The notes beneath the pieces are model-generated. The model did not search any database and had not been told where the DNA came from. It saw only the letters and a program-made list of their open reading frames with translations. A stretch of 64,000 bases of DNA from Arthrobacter_B citreus (lineage in GTDB: Bacteria > Actinomycetota > Actinomycetes > Actinomycetales > Micrococcaceae): assembly GCF_042429235.1 (NCBI RefSeq), contig NZ_JBHMBA010000020.1; one strand, written 5' to 3'. The position numbers were made by a program, and so were the translations under genes. Each line of letters begins with the position of its first letter. Positions within the stretch are counted from its first letter, which is position 1. Of this stretch, positions 1 to 8,875 are shown piece after piece.

Positions 1-2444
1 AGCAGCGACAGAGATCAGCGCAACTGTTGGACGTCGCCAAAAAGTATCCCACTTTTCCGATTGTGCTCGAGACGGTGCGGGAGTGCCTTCAGGATGTCTA
101 CGACCTTCCGGCGTTGAAGGACATCGCTGCCGGAATTGAGCGGCGCGAGATTCGTCTGGTGGAAACCACCACTCCCTCACCGTCGCCCTTTGCACGGTCA
201 CTGCTGTTCGGTTACGTCGGCGCATTCCTGTACGAGGGCGATTCCCCCTTGGCCGAGCGCCGCGCTGCAGCCCTGTCACTGGATCCCACGCTGCTCAACG
301 AACTGCTTGGCCGGGCTGAACTTCGTGAACTCCTCGATGCACGCATCATCGCCCAGGTTGAACGTGAGCTGCAACGGCTCGTTGCCGAACGCCGGGTCCG
401 GGGAATTGAAGGAGTCGCTGACCTGCTCCGACTGCTGGGACCGCTCACTGTGTCTGAAACGGCGGCCCGCCTGCAGCCCGCAGACAGCACTGTCACAGCC
501 GAAGCCGCAACCTCCACCGAGTCCCCAACGTCCAGCGACGCCGCAACCTCCACCGACACCCCAACCTCCAGCGACGCCGCGGTGCCTGCGCCGCAGCCCC
601 AACCTGAGCACGCATCCCAGGAGTATGCCTCCGAACTCCTCGAGGAATTGGTCCGTTCAAACCGGGCCCTCAAAGTCGGTGTCGCCGGACTGACGCGCTA
701 CGCCGCGATTGAAGATGCGGGGCGCCTGCGCGATGCCCTGGGCGTCCCCCTTCCCATGGGGGTGCCATTGGCCTTCATCGAGCCGGTTGCCGACCCCTTG
801 GGCGACTTGGTGGGCCGCTATGCCCGAACCCACGGGCCCTTCACCGCCGCAGAAGCTGCGGCGAGACTTGGGCTGGGCGTCGCCGTCGTCACCGGAACCC
901 TCCAGCGGCTTGCCGGTGAGGGACGGGTTGTCGAAGGGGAATTCCGGCCCGCGGAAACCAGCATCCTCGATGCAGCAGCGGGAGTCGATTCGACACCCGG
1001 TGCCGTTATCACCGTGCCGGCGGCTCCGGGAGGATCGGAATGGTGTGACGCAGAGGTGCTGCGCCGTCTGCGCCGACGTTCGCTGGCTGCCCTCCGGTCG
1101 GAGGTGGAGCCGGTGGATCCGGCGACCTATGGCCGGTTCCTGCCCGTTTGGCAGAACATCGGCTCCTCGCTCCGCGGACTCGACGGCGTCGTCACGGTCA
1201 TCGATCAACTGTCCGGTGTTCCCATTCCGGCATCAGCATGGGAGCCGCTCATTTTGGCTTCCCGGGTCAGGAATTATGCTCCTTCGATGCTGGATGAATT
1301 GACTGCCACGGGTGAGGTTCTATGGTCAGGGACCGCGTCCCTTCCGGGAAACGATGGGTGGATTTCCCTGCACCTCGCCGAAAACGCACCCCTGACCCTT
1401 AACCCGGTGGACGATTTTGATCCCTCCGACCTGCAGGTGCAGTTACTGAATTTGCTGTCCGGCGGAGGCGCCTACTTCTTCCGCCAACTCCTTGATGGCC
1501 TGGCGGCACAAAGCCCAGAGGGCCATCAATCCTCTGACGCCGACGTCATAGCAGCCCTGTGGGACCTGGTCTGGTCCGGACGGATCACCAACGACACCTT
1601 TACTCCGGTTCGGTCCCTGCTGTCGGGAGGTAAAACGGCACATAAGCAGCGTGCCGCAACTCCCCGTGCCCGCACCGCACGGCTCAGCAGGATTGGCCGT
1701 GCTCCGGGCGCTTCCCTCACCGGAGGTTCCATGCGCCTTGCGGCCGGAAACCAGCCCGCTGCCCTGCGCAACGCACCGCAGCTGGTCGCCGGACGATGGA
1801 GCATGCTTCCTCCGGTCGAAAGTGACACCACCGTTCACGCCCATGCGACAGCGGAGCTTCTCATGGACCGGTACGGAATTCTTACCCGTGGATCCGTTGC
1901 CAGTGAAGGAACCCCCGGCGGCTTTGGCCTGTTGTACCGGGTGCTCGCACGGCTGGAGGAAATGGGACGCTGCCGCCGGGGGTACTTCATCGAACAGCTT
2001 GGTGCTGCACAGTTTGCCGTTCCCGCAACTGTCGACCGGCTCCGGTCATTTTCGGAGGACGCCCAGCTGCGGAAGCCGGAACCCACCGCAGTGGCGCTGG
2101 CTGCCACAGATCCGGCCAACCCCTACGGTGCTGCACTGCCGTGGCCTGCGCTCGACGGCGGACACCGTCCCGGACGAAAGGCCGGCGCACTGGTGGTTCT
2201 CGTGGATGGAAACCTGTCCCTCTATGCCGAACGAGGAGGCAAGACTCTTCTCGCATTCACCGAAGACCCGGCAACTCTCGAGCTTTCCGCCGAAGCGCTG
2301 GTGGGAATCATCCGCCGCGGTGCCGCTGAGAAAATGGCAATCGAGAAGGTCAACGGGCAGGATGTCCTGGACACCGACGCCGCCAAAGCCCTCACCCGCG
2401 CCGGCTTTTACACCACGCCTAAAGGGCTGCGTTACCGTGTGTGA
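1..2444 (+). CDS. lhr: Lhr-type ATP-dependent helicase, C-terminal part (5' truncated by window edge)
   Basis: The reading frame is open to the left edge, so the helicase core (RecA domains, winged helix) lies outside the window and only about the last 813 residues are seen. The visible part begins around KKYPTFPIVLETVRECLQD, which matches the conserved post-core region of Lhr (large helicase-related) proteins, and runs through the long Lhr-CTD. Lhr is a 3'-to-5' ssDNA translocase and RNA:DNA helicase linked to DNA repair. A low-complexity Thr/Ser/Ala/Pro linker with a 36-bp tandem duplication lies near residues 160-205. The endonuclease VIII gene follows 77 bp downstream, reproducing the lhr-nei2 pairing known in mycobacteria. 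Family assignment is confident; the true start cannot be seen. Confidence 0.93.
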   Translation, partial: QRQRSAQLLDVAKKYPTFPIVLETVRECLQDVYDLPALKDIAAGIERREIRLVETTTPSPSPFARSLLFGYVGAFLYEGDSPLAERRAAALSLDPTLLNELLGRAELRELLDARIIAQVERELQRLVAERRVRGIEGVADLLRLLGPLTVSETAARLQPADSTVTAEAATSTESPTSSDAATSTDTPTSSDAAVPAPQPQPEHASQEYASELLEELVRSNRALKVGVAGLTRYAAIEDAGRLRDALGVPLPMGVPLAFIEPVADPLGDLVGRYARTHGPFTAAEAAARLGLGVAVVTGTLQRLAGEGRVVEGEFRPAETSILDAAAGVDSTPGAVITVPAAPGGSEWCDAEVLRRLRRRSLAALRSEVEPVDPATYGRFLPVWQNIGSSLRGLDGVVTVIDQLSGVPIPASAWEPLILASRVRNYAPSMLDELTATGEVLWSGTASLPGNDGWISLHLAENAPLTLNPVDDFDPSDLQVQLLNLLSGGGAYFFRQLLDGLAAQSPEGHQSSDADVIAALWDLVWSGRITNDTFTPVRSLLSGGKTAHKQRAATPRARTARLSRIGRAPGASLTGGSMRLAAGNQPAALRNAPQLVAGRWSMLPPVESDTTVHAHATAELLMDRYGILTRGSVASEGTPGGFGLLYRVLARLEEMGRCRRGYFIEQLGAAQFAVPATVDRLRSFSEDAQLRKPEPTAVALAATDPANPYGAALPWPALDGGHRPGRKAGALVVLVDGNLSLYAERGGKTLLAFTEDPATLELSAEALVGIIRRGAAEKMAIEKVNGQDVLDTDAAKALTRAGFYTTPKGLRYRV
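504..575 (+). repeat. 36-bp tandem duplication inside lhr linker
   Basis: Two in-frame copies of a 36-bp unit (504-539 and 540-575) differ at only a few bases. They encode two copies of an Ala/Thr/Ser/Pro-rich segment (pattern AATST-[ED]-[ST]-PTSSD). This is a disordered linker within the Lhr C-terminal region and its length probably varies between strains. Confidence 0.8.
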
Positions 2445-2521
2445 TTCCGTTCGAAAGCCAGGTATCCAACGGAGCCTTCCCTCTCCGCTCGCCTTGGGAA
2501 CCCACAGCCGAGGAGGTTACC

Positions 2522-3331
2522 GTGCCTGAAGGAGATACCGTATGGCGCAGTGCCCGGGAACTACACGCTGCGCTTGGCGGACAGACCCTCACCCGGTGCG
2601 ACATCCGGGTACCGAAATTCGCCACGACGGATTTCTCCGGCAGCACAGTCACTGATGTTGTTTCCCGCGGCAAACACCTCCTGATTCGGCTGGGCGATCC
2701 AGAGAACGGATGGTTGCTGCATTCCCATCTCAAGATGGAGGGACTGTGGCACGTATATGGCCGGGGCGAGAGGTGGCGGCGTCCGGCCTTCAAGGCACGG
2801 TGCATCCTTGAGACGGAACAGAAGCAGGTGGTTGGTTTCGATCTTGGCTTCCTGCGCGTTCTTCCACGCGCTGAGGAGGACGACGCCGTGGGCTACTTGG
2901 GTCCGGATCTGCTCGGCCCGGACTGGGATGCTGCGGAGGCGCTGCGCCGGTTGGAAGCGGTCCCTGAACGGCCCATCGGGTTGGCGCTGCTGGACCAGCG
3001 CAATCTGGCGGGCATTGGCAATGTGTACCGCTGCGAAATCTGTTTCCTTGCCGGCGTGCATCCGTTGACGCCGGTGGGAGAAGTGACCAACCTGCCGCGG
3101 ATTGTTGATCTCTCCAAGCGTCTGCTCGAAGCCAATAAGTCGCGGAGCCGGCGGATCACCACCGGAAACAGAACCCGCGATCCCCTGTGGGTGTACAACC
3201 GTGAAACCAGGGGTTGCCTGCGGTGCGGAACAAAGGTTGCACATGAACTCGTCGGGGACAACGAGTTGGAACTGCGGGACTTGTATTACTGCCCGCATTG
3301 CCAGCCTGCCACACAGGTTCAGCACCCGTGA
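2522..3331 (+). CDS. nei2: Endonuclease VIII (Nei2-type DNA glycosylase/AP lyase)
   Basis: This 269-residue Fpg/Nei family enzyme would excise oxidised pyrimidines and cleave the resulting AP site. The N-terminus MPEGDTV supplies the catalytic Pro2 and Glu3 once Met is removed. A conserved GKHLL lysine lies near residue 51, the helix-two-turn-helix region is around DQRNLAGIGNVYRCE, and a C-terminal zinc finger has CLRC and CPHC pairs. I chose the GTG at 2522 because Pro must follow the initiator and AGGAGGT lies just upstream; the frame stays open further upstream but would bury the catalytic Pro. It lies 77 bp after lhr and is probably co-transcribed with it. A second Fpg-family gene occurs at 28.6 kb. 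Confidence 0.93.
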   Translation: MPEGDTVWRSARELHAALGGQTLTRCDIRVPKFATTDFSGSTVTDVVSRGKHLLIRLGDPENGWLLHSHLKMEGLWHVYGRGERWRRPAFKARCILETEQKQVVGFDLGFLRVLPRAEEDDAVGYLGPDLLGPDWDAAEALRRLEAVPERPIGLALLDQRNLAGIGNVYRCEICFLAGVHPLTPVGEVTNLPRIVDLSKRLLEANKSRSRRITTGNRTRDPLWVYNRETRGCLRCGTKVAHELVGDNELELRDLYYCPHCQPATQVQHP

Positions 3332-3414
3332 CAAAAACCGGTGCAGTGCAAAAACCCCTGCGTAAAGACAGCGGCCGCACGTAGTCTCCACTGGGGAGGA
3401 AATCTGGCAGCGTC

Positions 3415-4002
3415 ATGTCCGCGCCATACAGGGAAGCAGGCGGGGCTGCAACGTACTGTGGCGGTATGTGCCCTTCCCAGCCCAAAGGAGTGCCGGGCTT
3501 CTGGTATTCGGGAGACCCGAAGCAGGAGTCGAGCCGGACTGCTCTCAAAGCCCTGCGGGACTATCGCACGGCTGAACAGGACATGCGACGCCGCACCAGG
3601 GAGGCCTTGGGGATCAATGAAAAGGACATGCAGGCGCTGCGGCACCTCATGCGGGCCCAGCAGCAGGGCAACAACCTCGGTCCCACAGACATCAGCCGTC
3701 TGCTCGCCATCTCCACTGCGTCCACCACCGCATTGATCGACCGCCTCGTGAGCAGCGGACATATCCGGCGGCAACTCCATCCCACGGACCGCCGGGCCCT
3801 GGAATTGGTCCCGACCGAGAAGTCGAGCCGGGAAATGCGGGAAATCCTTGGGCCGATGCACCGCCGGATGATGGATGTGGCCACATCGCTCTCGCCTCAT
3901 GAGGCGGAAATCATTGCCAGGTTTCTACAGAACATTACCGACATCGTCGACGACAAGCCGTCAACCGCAGAAGAACCCGGAGGAGCCTCCGGACCGTCCT
4001 GA
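3415..4002 (+). CDS. MarR-family transcriptional regulator
   Basis: A 195-residue protein with a MarR winged helix-turn-helix in its centre: the segment around GPTDISRLLAISTASTTALID is the recognition region, followed by the wing motif HPTDRRALELVPT with the usual D-x-R pair. The last 20 residues are polar and probably disordered. The ATG at 3415 is preceded by GGGGAGGAAA at a rather long spacing; an internal ATG at 3466 is an alternative that would remove a poorly conserved leader. It stands alone between nei2 and a pseudouridine synthase and the ligand cannot be guessed. MarR proteins usually repress efflux or stress genes, often near themselves. Confidence 0.85.
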   Translation: MSAPYREAGGAATYCGGMCPSQPKGVPGFWYSGDPKQESSRTALKALRDYRTAEQDMRRRTREALGINEKDMQALRHLMRAQQQGNNLGPTDISRLLAISTASTTALIDRLVSSGHIRRQLHPTDRRALELVPTEKSSREMREILGPMHRRMMDVATSLSPHEAEIIARFLQNITDIVDDKPSTAEEPGGASGPS

Positions 4003-4062
4003 CCAGTCGCCTCCGGCACCGCCGTCGTCTGATGCATCTACTGCACTCGGTAGTCTGGAAGG

Positions 4063-5001
4063 GTGATGCAATCTCCGCTTCCCGTGCGCAACGGTGTGAA
4101 CGCCACTCGTTTGCGGCTGCCTGCCGAAGGTCCGTGGGACACCGCCATGGACTACGTGCTGTCCCGTTTCGGCCATGTCGATCCGGACGGAATTATTGAC
4201 CGCTTTGTCCGCGGCGAAGTGGTCGGTTTGGGTGGGACGCCGCTGACCCAAAACACTCCCCTGAACGAGCACACGTTTATCTGGTACTACCGGGAACTGC
4301 CTCCTGAGAAGCGGCTGCCGGTGGAAATCAATATCCTCCACCAGGACGAGAACCTGTTGGTTGTCGACAAACCGCATTTCCTGCCAACAACACCCGGAGG
4401 GATGTATGTGGCGGAATCGGCACTCGTGCGGCTCCGGGTCCAGCTCGACATCCCGGACCTGATCCCCATGCACCGGCTGGACCGGATGACGGCGGGTGTC
4501 CTGTTGTTCTCCACCAATCCGGAGACCCGCGGAAAATACCAGACGCTGTTCGAAAAGCGCCGGATCACCAAGGAATACGAGGCTGTCGCTCCAGTGCGCA
4601 CTGACCTCGAGCTCCCGCGCATTGTCCGCAGCCGGATGATCAAGTCACGCACGTACCTGTTGGCGCAGGAGGTGGATGGCGAACCCAATGCGGAAACGCG
4701 CGTGGAGCTCCTGGAAGCGCACGACGGCGTAGGCCGGTATCGCCTTCAGCCGCACACCGGCAAGACGCATCAGCTGCGGGTGCATATGGCCTCGCTCGGA
4801 ATTGGGATCCTGAATGATTCCTTCTACCCCGACTTATTGCCGCAGGCGGCGGATGACTATACGCGGCCGCTGCAGTTACTCGCCCGGTCGGTCGAGTTTG
4901 TCGACCCGTTGAGCAAGCAGCCCGTCCGGTACCGAAGCGGGCTCACCCTGGCCTTCGCACCAAAAGTCCTGCCGCCAAAGGCCCTGCCGCCAAAAGCTTG
5001 A
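4063..5001 (+). CDS. RluA-family pseudouridine synthase
   Basis: This 312-residue protein carries the RluA signature HRLDRMTAGVLLF with the catalytic Asp near residue 140, preceded by INILHQDENLLVVDKP and followed by KRRITKEYEA and HTGKTHQLRVH, all standard for rRNA/tRNA uridine isomerases of this family. There is no S4 domain. The C-terminus ends in a short duplicated VLPPKALPPKA tail. The GTG at 4063 sits six bases after a TAGTCT box, compatible with a leaderless transcript; an ATG follows immediately at 4066. The exact target uridine (RluA, RluC or other class) cannot be decided from sequence alone. Confidence 0.9.
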   Translation: MMQSPLPVRNGVNATRLRLPAEGPWDTAMDYVLSRFGHVDPDGIIDRFVRGEVVGLGGTPLTQNTPLNEHTFIWYYRELPPEKRLPVEINILHQDENLLVVDKPHFLPTTPGGMYVAESALVRLRVQLDIPDLIPMHRLDRMTAGVLLFSTNPETRGKYQTLFEKRRITKEYEAVAPVRTDLELPRIVRSRMIKSRTYLLAQEVDGEPNAETRVELLEAHDGVGRYRLQPHTGKTHQLRVHMASLGIGILNDSFYPDLLPQAADDYTRPLQLLARSVEFVDPLSKQPVRYRSGLTLAFAPKVLPPKALPPKA

Positions 5002-5190
5002 ACTCCAAAGGCAGCCCCAGCTTCAAAAACCCTGGAACTTACCTCCCCGCAGACCGCTGGTCCATACCTGCTGCCGCTATGCCTGTCCCGGACGGCAAAA
5101 AGTTTTACTGCCCCTTCGTTTTGTCTATGGGTAGGGTGGACGAAAACGTCCGGATCAGCACTCGCTGCCTCCGGCAGGGGAAGGATCCTG

Positions 5191-6612
5191 ATGACTCCGC
5201 CGTCAACGCCGACCGGACCGCAGCGCGGACCGAGAAATTTGCATGCTCCGGAGACGCGGCGGGATCCGGAAAAGGGGCGGGAAACCGAAAAGCTGCGGGA
5301 ATCTGAAGGGCCGCGGAAAGCTGAAATACAATCCTTTCCGGATCTGCAGGACGGCCCCGATCCTGCGCCTCCGTTGAAGATCTCGGACGGAAACCCAGTG
5401 CGGAAACGCGTTGTGAAGCCGTCCGTGCCAGAACGCCAGCCTGCCCCGTCGTCGTCGTCGTCACCAACGTCATCTTCGCGCACCTCCCCATCCCGGTTTC
5501 GCAGCTCTTCGCCCGCGTCCACACCGGCCAAGTCGGACTATACGCCCGCGTCCACACCGTCCAAGTCCGACTCTTCGCAGCCTTCCACTCCGGTCCAGAC
5601 CGACTCTACGCAGCATCCCTCCTTGTCGGCCCAGTCGCAGCATCCCGCTTCGAGCCAGCGGCAGGAAAGGCCCGCAGGAGATGAAGCAACAGCGGATGAA
5701 ACTGAGCCCCTATCGGCACGCGGGCCGGCCGGCGAACCTGTTGCCTCCACACCCGTTCCCGGGCCACTTTCCAACCCGCAGGACTTGAACCGAGCAACCT
5801 TCCCGATCGGGCTCATCCGCAGGACGGCCGTTTCAGCGGTAACGGCTGTGGTTGTGGCCAGTGCTGTCTCGGTAACGGCCGACACGAATTCCGGAACCGG
5901 GTTGGCGGCGTTTGATCCACAGGCAGTCCTCGATCCGGCGGGATCGCTGATTGCGCCTGCGGTCATGATGTGGTGGCTGTGGCTTCCCATTGCCGCCGGC
6001 TGGCTCGTCTACGCGCTGTACCAGTGGCTTCCGCGGCAGCGCACAAATCCGCGGCAGGAGTGGATCGGTTGGCTGGTTGTGGCGAGCGAACTCCTGGCAC
6101 TTTGCTGGCTGCTGGCTGCCGCATCCGGAGCGGCAGCCGGAATTCTAGTTTTGGCTGCCGCGCAAACCTCACTGGGGCTTTATTGTCTTCACCGCGTCAA
6201 CGTCAGCCCGCCTGCTACTCGGACTGAGGGACTCCTGGCCGATGTTCCTCTCGGAATGTTCCTTGTGGCCGCAGTCTTTTCGCTGACGACGTCCTTAGCC
6301 TTCATCCTGACCGGCTCGGATGCGGATCTGGCGGGATGGGGCGGGCCGGCCTGGGCGTTGATTGCCCTGGTCTCGGTGACGGTGGGCGTCAATATCGTGT
6401 GCATGACGGACCGCGGACACCTGTGCGTGGCACTGGCCACCGTGTGGGCTCTGTCGTGTGTTGCCGGCGGACGATTCCTCGGCGCACCGGATTCGACGCT
6501 CATCGGTGCAGCCGCGGCTGCATCCGCGTTCCTGGTTTTGGTCTCCGCAGGATCCCGGAGACATCAGGTGGACCACGAGCGGCGCAGGAATGAACGCCTC
6601 ATCCAGACGTGA
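5191..6612 (+). CDS. TspO/MBR-like membrane protein with long disordered N-terminus
   Basis: A 473-residue protein. The first ~200 residues are hydrophilic and rich in Pro, Ser, Glu and Arg, with short repeats such as PASTPAKSD / PASTPSKSD. The remainder is hydrophobic with about seven or eight membrane segments. The stretch WWLWLPIAAGWLVYALYQWL followed by PRQRTNPRQEWIGW resembles actinobacterial tryptophan-rich sensory protein (TspO/MBR) relatives, but the disordered domain and the extra membrane segments are not typical. TspO proteins bind porphyrins; whether this one does is unknown. GGGGAAGGATC upstream of the ATG supports the start. It could instead be an unrelated multispan protein. 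Confidence 0.6.
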   Translation: MTPPSTPTGPQRGPRNLHAPETRRDPEKGRETEKLRESEGPRKAEIQSFPDLQDGPDPAPPLKISDGNPVRKRVVKPSVPERQPAPSSSSSPTSSSRTSPSRFRSSSPASTPAKSDYTPASTPSKSDSSQPSTPVQTDSTQHPSLSAQSQHPASSQRQERPAGDEATADETEPLSARGPAGEPVASTPVPGPLSNPQDLNRATFPIGLIRRTAVSAVTAVVVASAVSVTADTNSGTGLAAFDPQAVLDPAGSLIAPAVMMWWLWLPIAAGWLVYALYQWLPRQRTNPRQEWIGWLVVASELLALCWLLAAASGAAAGILVLAAAQTSLGLYCLHRVNVSPPATRTEGLLADVPLGMFLVAAVFSLTTSLAFILTGSDADLAGWGGPAWALIALVSVTVGVNIVCMTDRGHLCVALATVWALSCVAGGRFLGAPDSTLIGAAAAASAFLVLVSAGSRRHQVDHERRRNERLIQT

Positions 6613-6750
6613 TGGAACGGCAACGGCGTGATGGAACGCCCGCGGACGGTCAAGGCGTGACGGAACGGTCAAGGCGTGACGGAACGGCCACGGCGCTGAC
6701 CGGACGGCCACGGCAGTGACGGGACAGCCACGGCAGTAACCGGACAGCGG
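6609..6750. repeat. Degenerate ~19-bp tandem repeat in intergenic gap
   Basis: About seven imperfect copies of a unit close to GTGACGGAACGGCCACGGC fill the gap between the TspO-like gene stop and the oxidoreductase gene. Divergence rises towards the right end. No reading frame or hairpin explains it. Similar degenerate arrays occur at 8071-8138 and 12183-12386. Confidence 0.75.
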
Positions 6751-6798
6751 AGATGCCCCTGAGGAATACTCCGGCAACTACTGTGGTTGCCGACGGAC

Positions 6799-7728
6799 AT
6801 GAAGATCATTGGCGTGGAAAAGCTCGGCGGCCCGGAGGCTCTGACCGTGATGGACGTTCCGGAACCGCACGCGGGACCCGGAGAAGCCCGGATCCGGGTC
6901 AAGGCGGCAGCCGTGAACCCTACTGACACCGTCCTGCGTTCAGGCGGCCAGGGCAGAGGACAGCTCAAGGCTCCTGCGATCCCCGGAATGGACGCAGCAG
7001 GAATTGTCGACGAGGCGGATGACACCGGCAGATGGCAGGTTGGCGACAGGGTCATGGCCATTGCCCTGCCCCTGGGTATTCACCGCGGCGCCTATGCCGA
7101 GCATCTGGTTGTCCCTGCCGACTCACTGGCGCATATTCCGGACGGCACAAGCTTCGCTGAGGCTTCGACTCTCCCCATGAATGGGCTGACCGCAGTGCAG
7201 ACCCTGGAAAAACTGAATCTGCAGCCCGGTCAGTCACTTGCGGTAACGGGCGCGGCCGGAACCCTGGGCGGCTATCTGGTGCAGTTGGCTAAGCAGGCGG
7301 GCCTGGTGGTGGTGGCCGACGCCGCTGAAAAAGACCGCGCTCTGGTTGCCGGTTTGGGTCCGGATTACCTGGTGGGCCGGGGCGACGACGCCGCTCAGCA
7401 CATCAGGGAGTTCTTTCCCGACGGAGTCGACGCCCTCGCCGATGCCGCCGTCATGAACGAAAAGGCCGTCCCGGCGGTGAAAGACGGCGGAGGGTTTGCG
7501 ACTTTCCGCTGGTGGCAGGAAGATCCCGGCCGCGGAATCACGGTGCATCCTGTTGCCGTTCGGGACGAATACCATTCCGGCGAAAAGCTGGACGCGCTGC
7601 GCCGCCTTGTGGAGGACGGGACCCTGACCCTCCGCGTCGCCGATCAGCTCCCAGCAGACGACGCCGCCGAGGCGCACCGCAGGCTCGAAGCGGGCGGAGT
7701 CCGTGGACGTTTGGTGCTGCTCTTCTAG
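6799..7728 (+). CDS. Zinc-independent MDR oxidoreductase (quinone reductase-like)
   Basis: About 309 residues of the medium-chain dehydrogenase/reductase superfamily, NADPH:quinone reductase branch. The N-terminal GroES-like domain has VNPTDTVLRSGG and PGMDAAGIV; the Rossmann domain has the nucleotide loop VTGAAGTLGGYLVQLAKQ. Catalytic zinc ligands are absent, as expected for this branch. I chose the ATG at 6799 over an in-frame TTG four codons upstream; neither has a clear ribosome-binding site. A tandem repeat array occupies the region immediately upstream. The substrate is unknown; typical ones are quinones or reactive enals. A paralogue lies at 57.6-58.7 kb. Confidence 0.88.
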   Translation: MKIIGVEKLGGPEALTVMDVPEPHAGPGEARIRVKAAAVNPTDTVLRSGGQGRGQLKAPAIPGMDAAGIVDEADDTGRWQVGDRVMAIALPLGIHRGAYAEHLVVPADSLAHIPDGTSFAEASTLPMNGLTAVQTLEKLNLQPGQSLAVTGAAGTLGGYLVQLAKQAGLVVVADAAEKDRALVAGLGPDYLVGRGDDAAQHIREFFPDGVDALADAAVMNEKAVPAVKDGGGFATFRWWQEDPGRGITVHPVAVRDEYHSGEKLDALRRLVEDGTLTLRVADQLPADDAAEAHRRLEAGGVRGRLVLLF

Positions 7729-7732
7729 CCCG

Positions 7733-8038
7733 TCACAGCGAAATCCACCGTCCGCGCTGACGACGGAGGACACGCAGGCGTTCCGCCTCGGCCACCCCCT
7801 CCACCGCATGGCGCATGTTGGCGGCAGCCCGTTTCGCTTGGGAGTTCTCCAAAGACCATTCATTGTCCGGAACCATGAAACGCAACGTGATACGGGGTAT
7901 TCCACTGACGATATCGAGCTGGTTGGCTTCAACGTGGTGGCTGGCGGCCAGAGCGGCGACGGCAGTCTCCATGACGGCTTCCGGCGGAGTGCCGGGTTTT
8001 AGTCCGGTGATGTTCAGCTGGGCACGGAAAGAAGGCAT
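7733..8038 (-). CDS. Conserved hypothetical protein (101 aa)
   Basis: I do not recognise this 101-residue protein. It starts MPSFRAQLNITGL, looks alpha/beta with no membrane segment, and ends in a basic tail (RLRVLRRQRGRW). The start ATG is preceded by TAACCT six bases upstream and has no Shine-Dalgarno sequence, which fits leaderless expression. A 30-bp tandem repeat begins 33 bp upstream of the start. It is convergent with the oxidoreductase gene, with only 4 bp between the stops. Confidence 0.7.
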   Translation of the reverse strand: MPSFRAQLNITGLKPGTPPEAVMETAVAALAASHHVEANQLDIVSGIPRITLRFMVPDNEWSLENSQAKRAAANMRHAVEGVAEAERLRVLRRQRGRWISL

Positions 8039-8070
8039 GTTCTCAGGTTAGGCGGCCACGCCATTCAGCC

Positions 8071-8138
8071 TGACGCAGTTGCCCGGAACGGGTGTCCAGC
8101 TGACGCAGTTGCCCGGAACGGGTGTCCAGCTGACGCAG
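8071..8138. repeat. 30-bp tandem repeat, two full copies plus partial
   Basis: Copies at 8071-8100 and 8101-8130 are identical, followed by the first eight bases of a third copy. Each unit starts TGACGCAGTTGCCCGGAACG. The array abuts the putative promoter of the small gene at 7733-8038. Confidence 0.9.
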
Positions 8139-8252
8139 CCGATCCGTAATCGAGTCCAGGACCGCCGTAGGGGCAGGAAGTATGCTGCGGCGGCAGCAGG
8201 TCACGGCTGCCGCCCCAGCACCTGCCGCTACGGCGGCGGGTGGGCCGGCTGT

Positions 8253-8726
8253 CTACAGCTCGTGTTCCTCGGGATCGAAATCAGCTAGTGGATCTCCGCC
8301 GAGGTGCGCCGGGTCATCGCTGCCGTCTTCCTCGTCTGCGGATACAGGATCGTCGAAGTCAACGTCACTGGCTGCTTCTCCGATGGTGGGCACCTCCGGA
8401 GGAACCTGGGAATCTCCCTCTTCGAATCGCTCTTCAGCGGTTTCGTTTCTCAGCGTCTGGTCCGACAACGCCCCGGGTTCGTTGAGCAGTGGCTCTTCAT
8501 TCACCAGCGGGTCTTCCTGCCAGCGGTCAGGATTATCTTCAGCCGCGCCCGGATAGTCCAGGTCTTCGGGGTCGATCAACTCGTCGGCGTCGCTCAGGGC
8601 GTCCTCATCCGTCAGGTCTTCCAACGGAACATCGGCGATTTCATCCGGAGTCGCTACGTCGGCAATGTCATCGGCCAGTACGGGGTCGGTGCCCAGCTCG
8701 GGATCGGGAATGCTCTGCTCGTCCAT
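8253..8726 (-). CDS. Highly acidic hypothetical protein (157 aa)
   Basis: An unrecognised 157-residue protein dominated by Asp, Glu, Pro and Leu, with almost no basic or aromatic residues and no predicted membrane segment. It is probably intrinsically disordered. The ATG at 8726 was chosen because GGAAAGG lies about eight bases upstream; an in-frame start 16 codons further up would add a basic leader unlike the rest. The acidic composition resembles small actinobacterial low-complexity proteins of unknown role. No partner is evident; the neighbours are a repeat-bearing gap and a fatty-acid oxidation operon. Confidence 0.7.
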   Translation of the reverse strand: MDEQSIPDPELGTDPVLADDIADVATPDEIADVPLEDLTDEDALSDADELIDPEDLDYPGAAEDNPDRWQEDPLVNEEPLLNEPGALSDQTLRNETAEERFEEGDSQVPPEVPTIGEAASDVDFDDPVSADEEDGSDDPAHLGGDPLADFDPEEHEL

Positions 8727-8875
8727 CAACTCTGCCTTTCCGTTGCGTTCGCCTGCCGGCCCTCTGCACATCAAATCAGCGGATAACCGGCAGAACTTCC
8801 GTTAGTAAGCCTACTGACATCCACTTCCCGGCACCACCCGGCGGTAACGCAGCCCGCACCACCGCAGCCGGTGGA

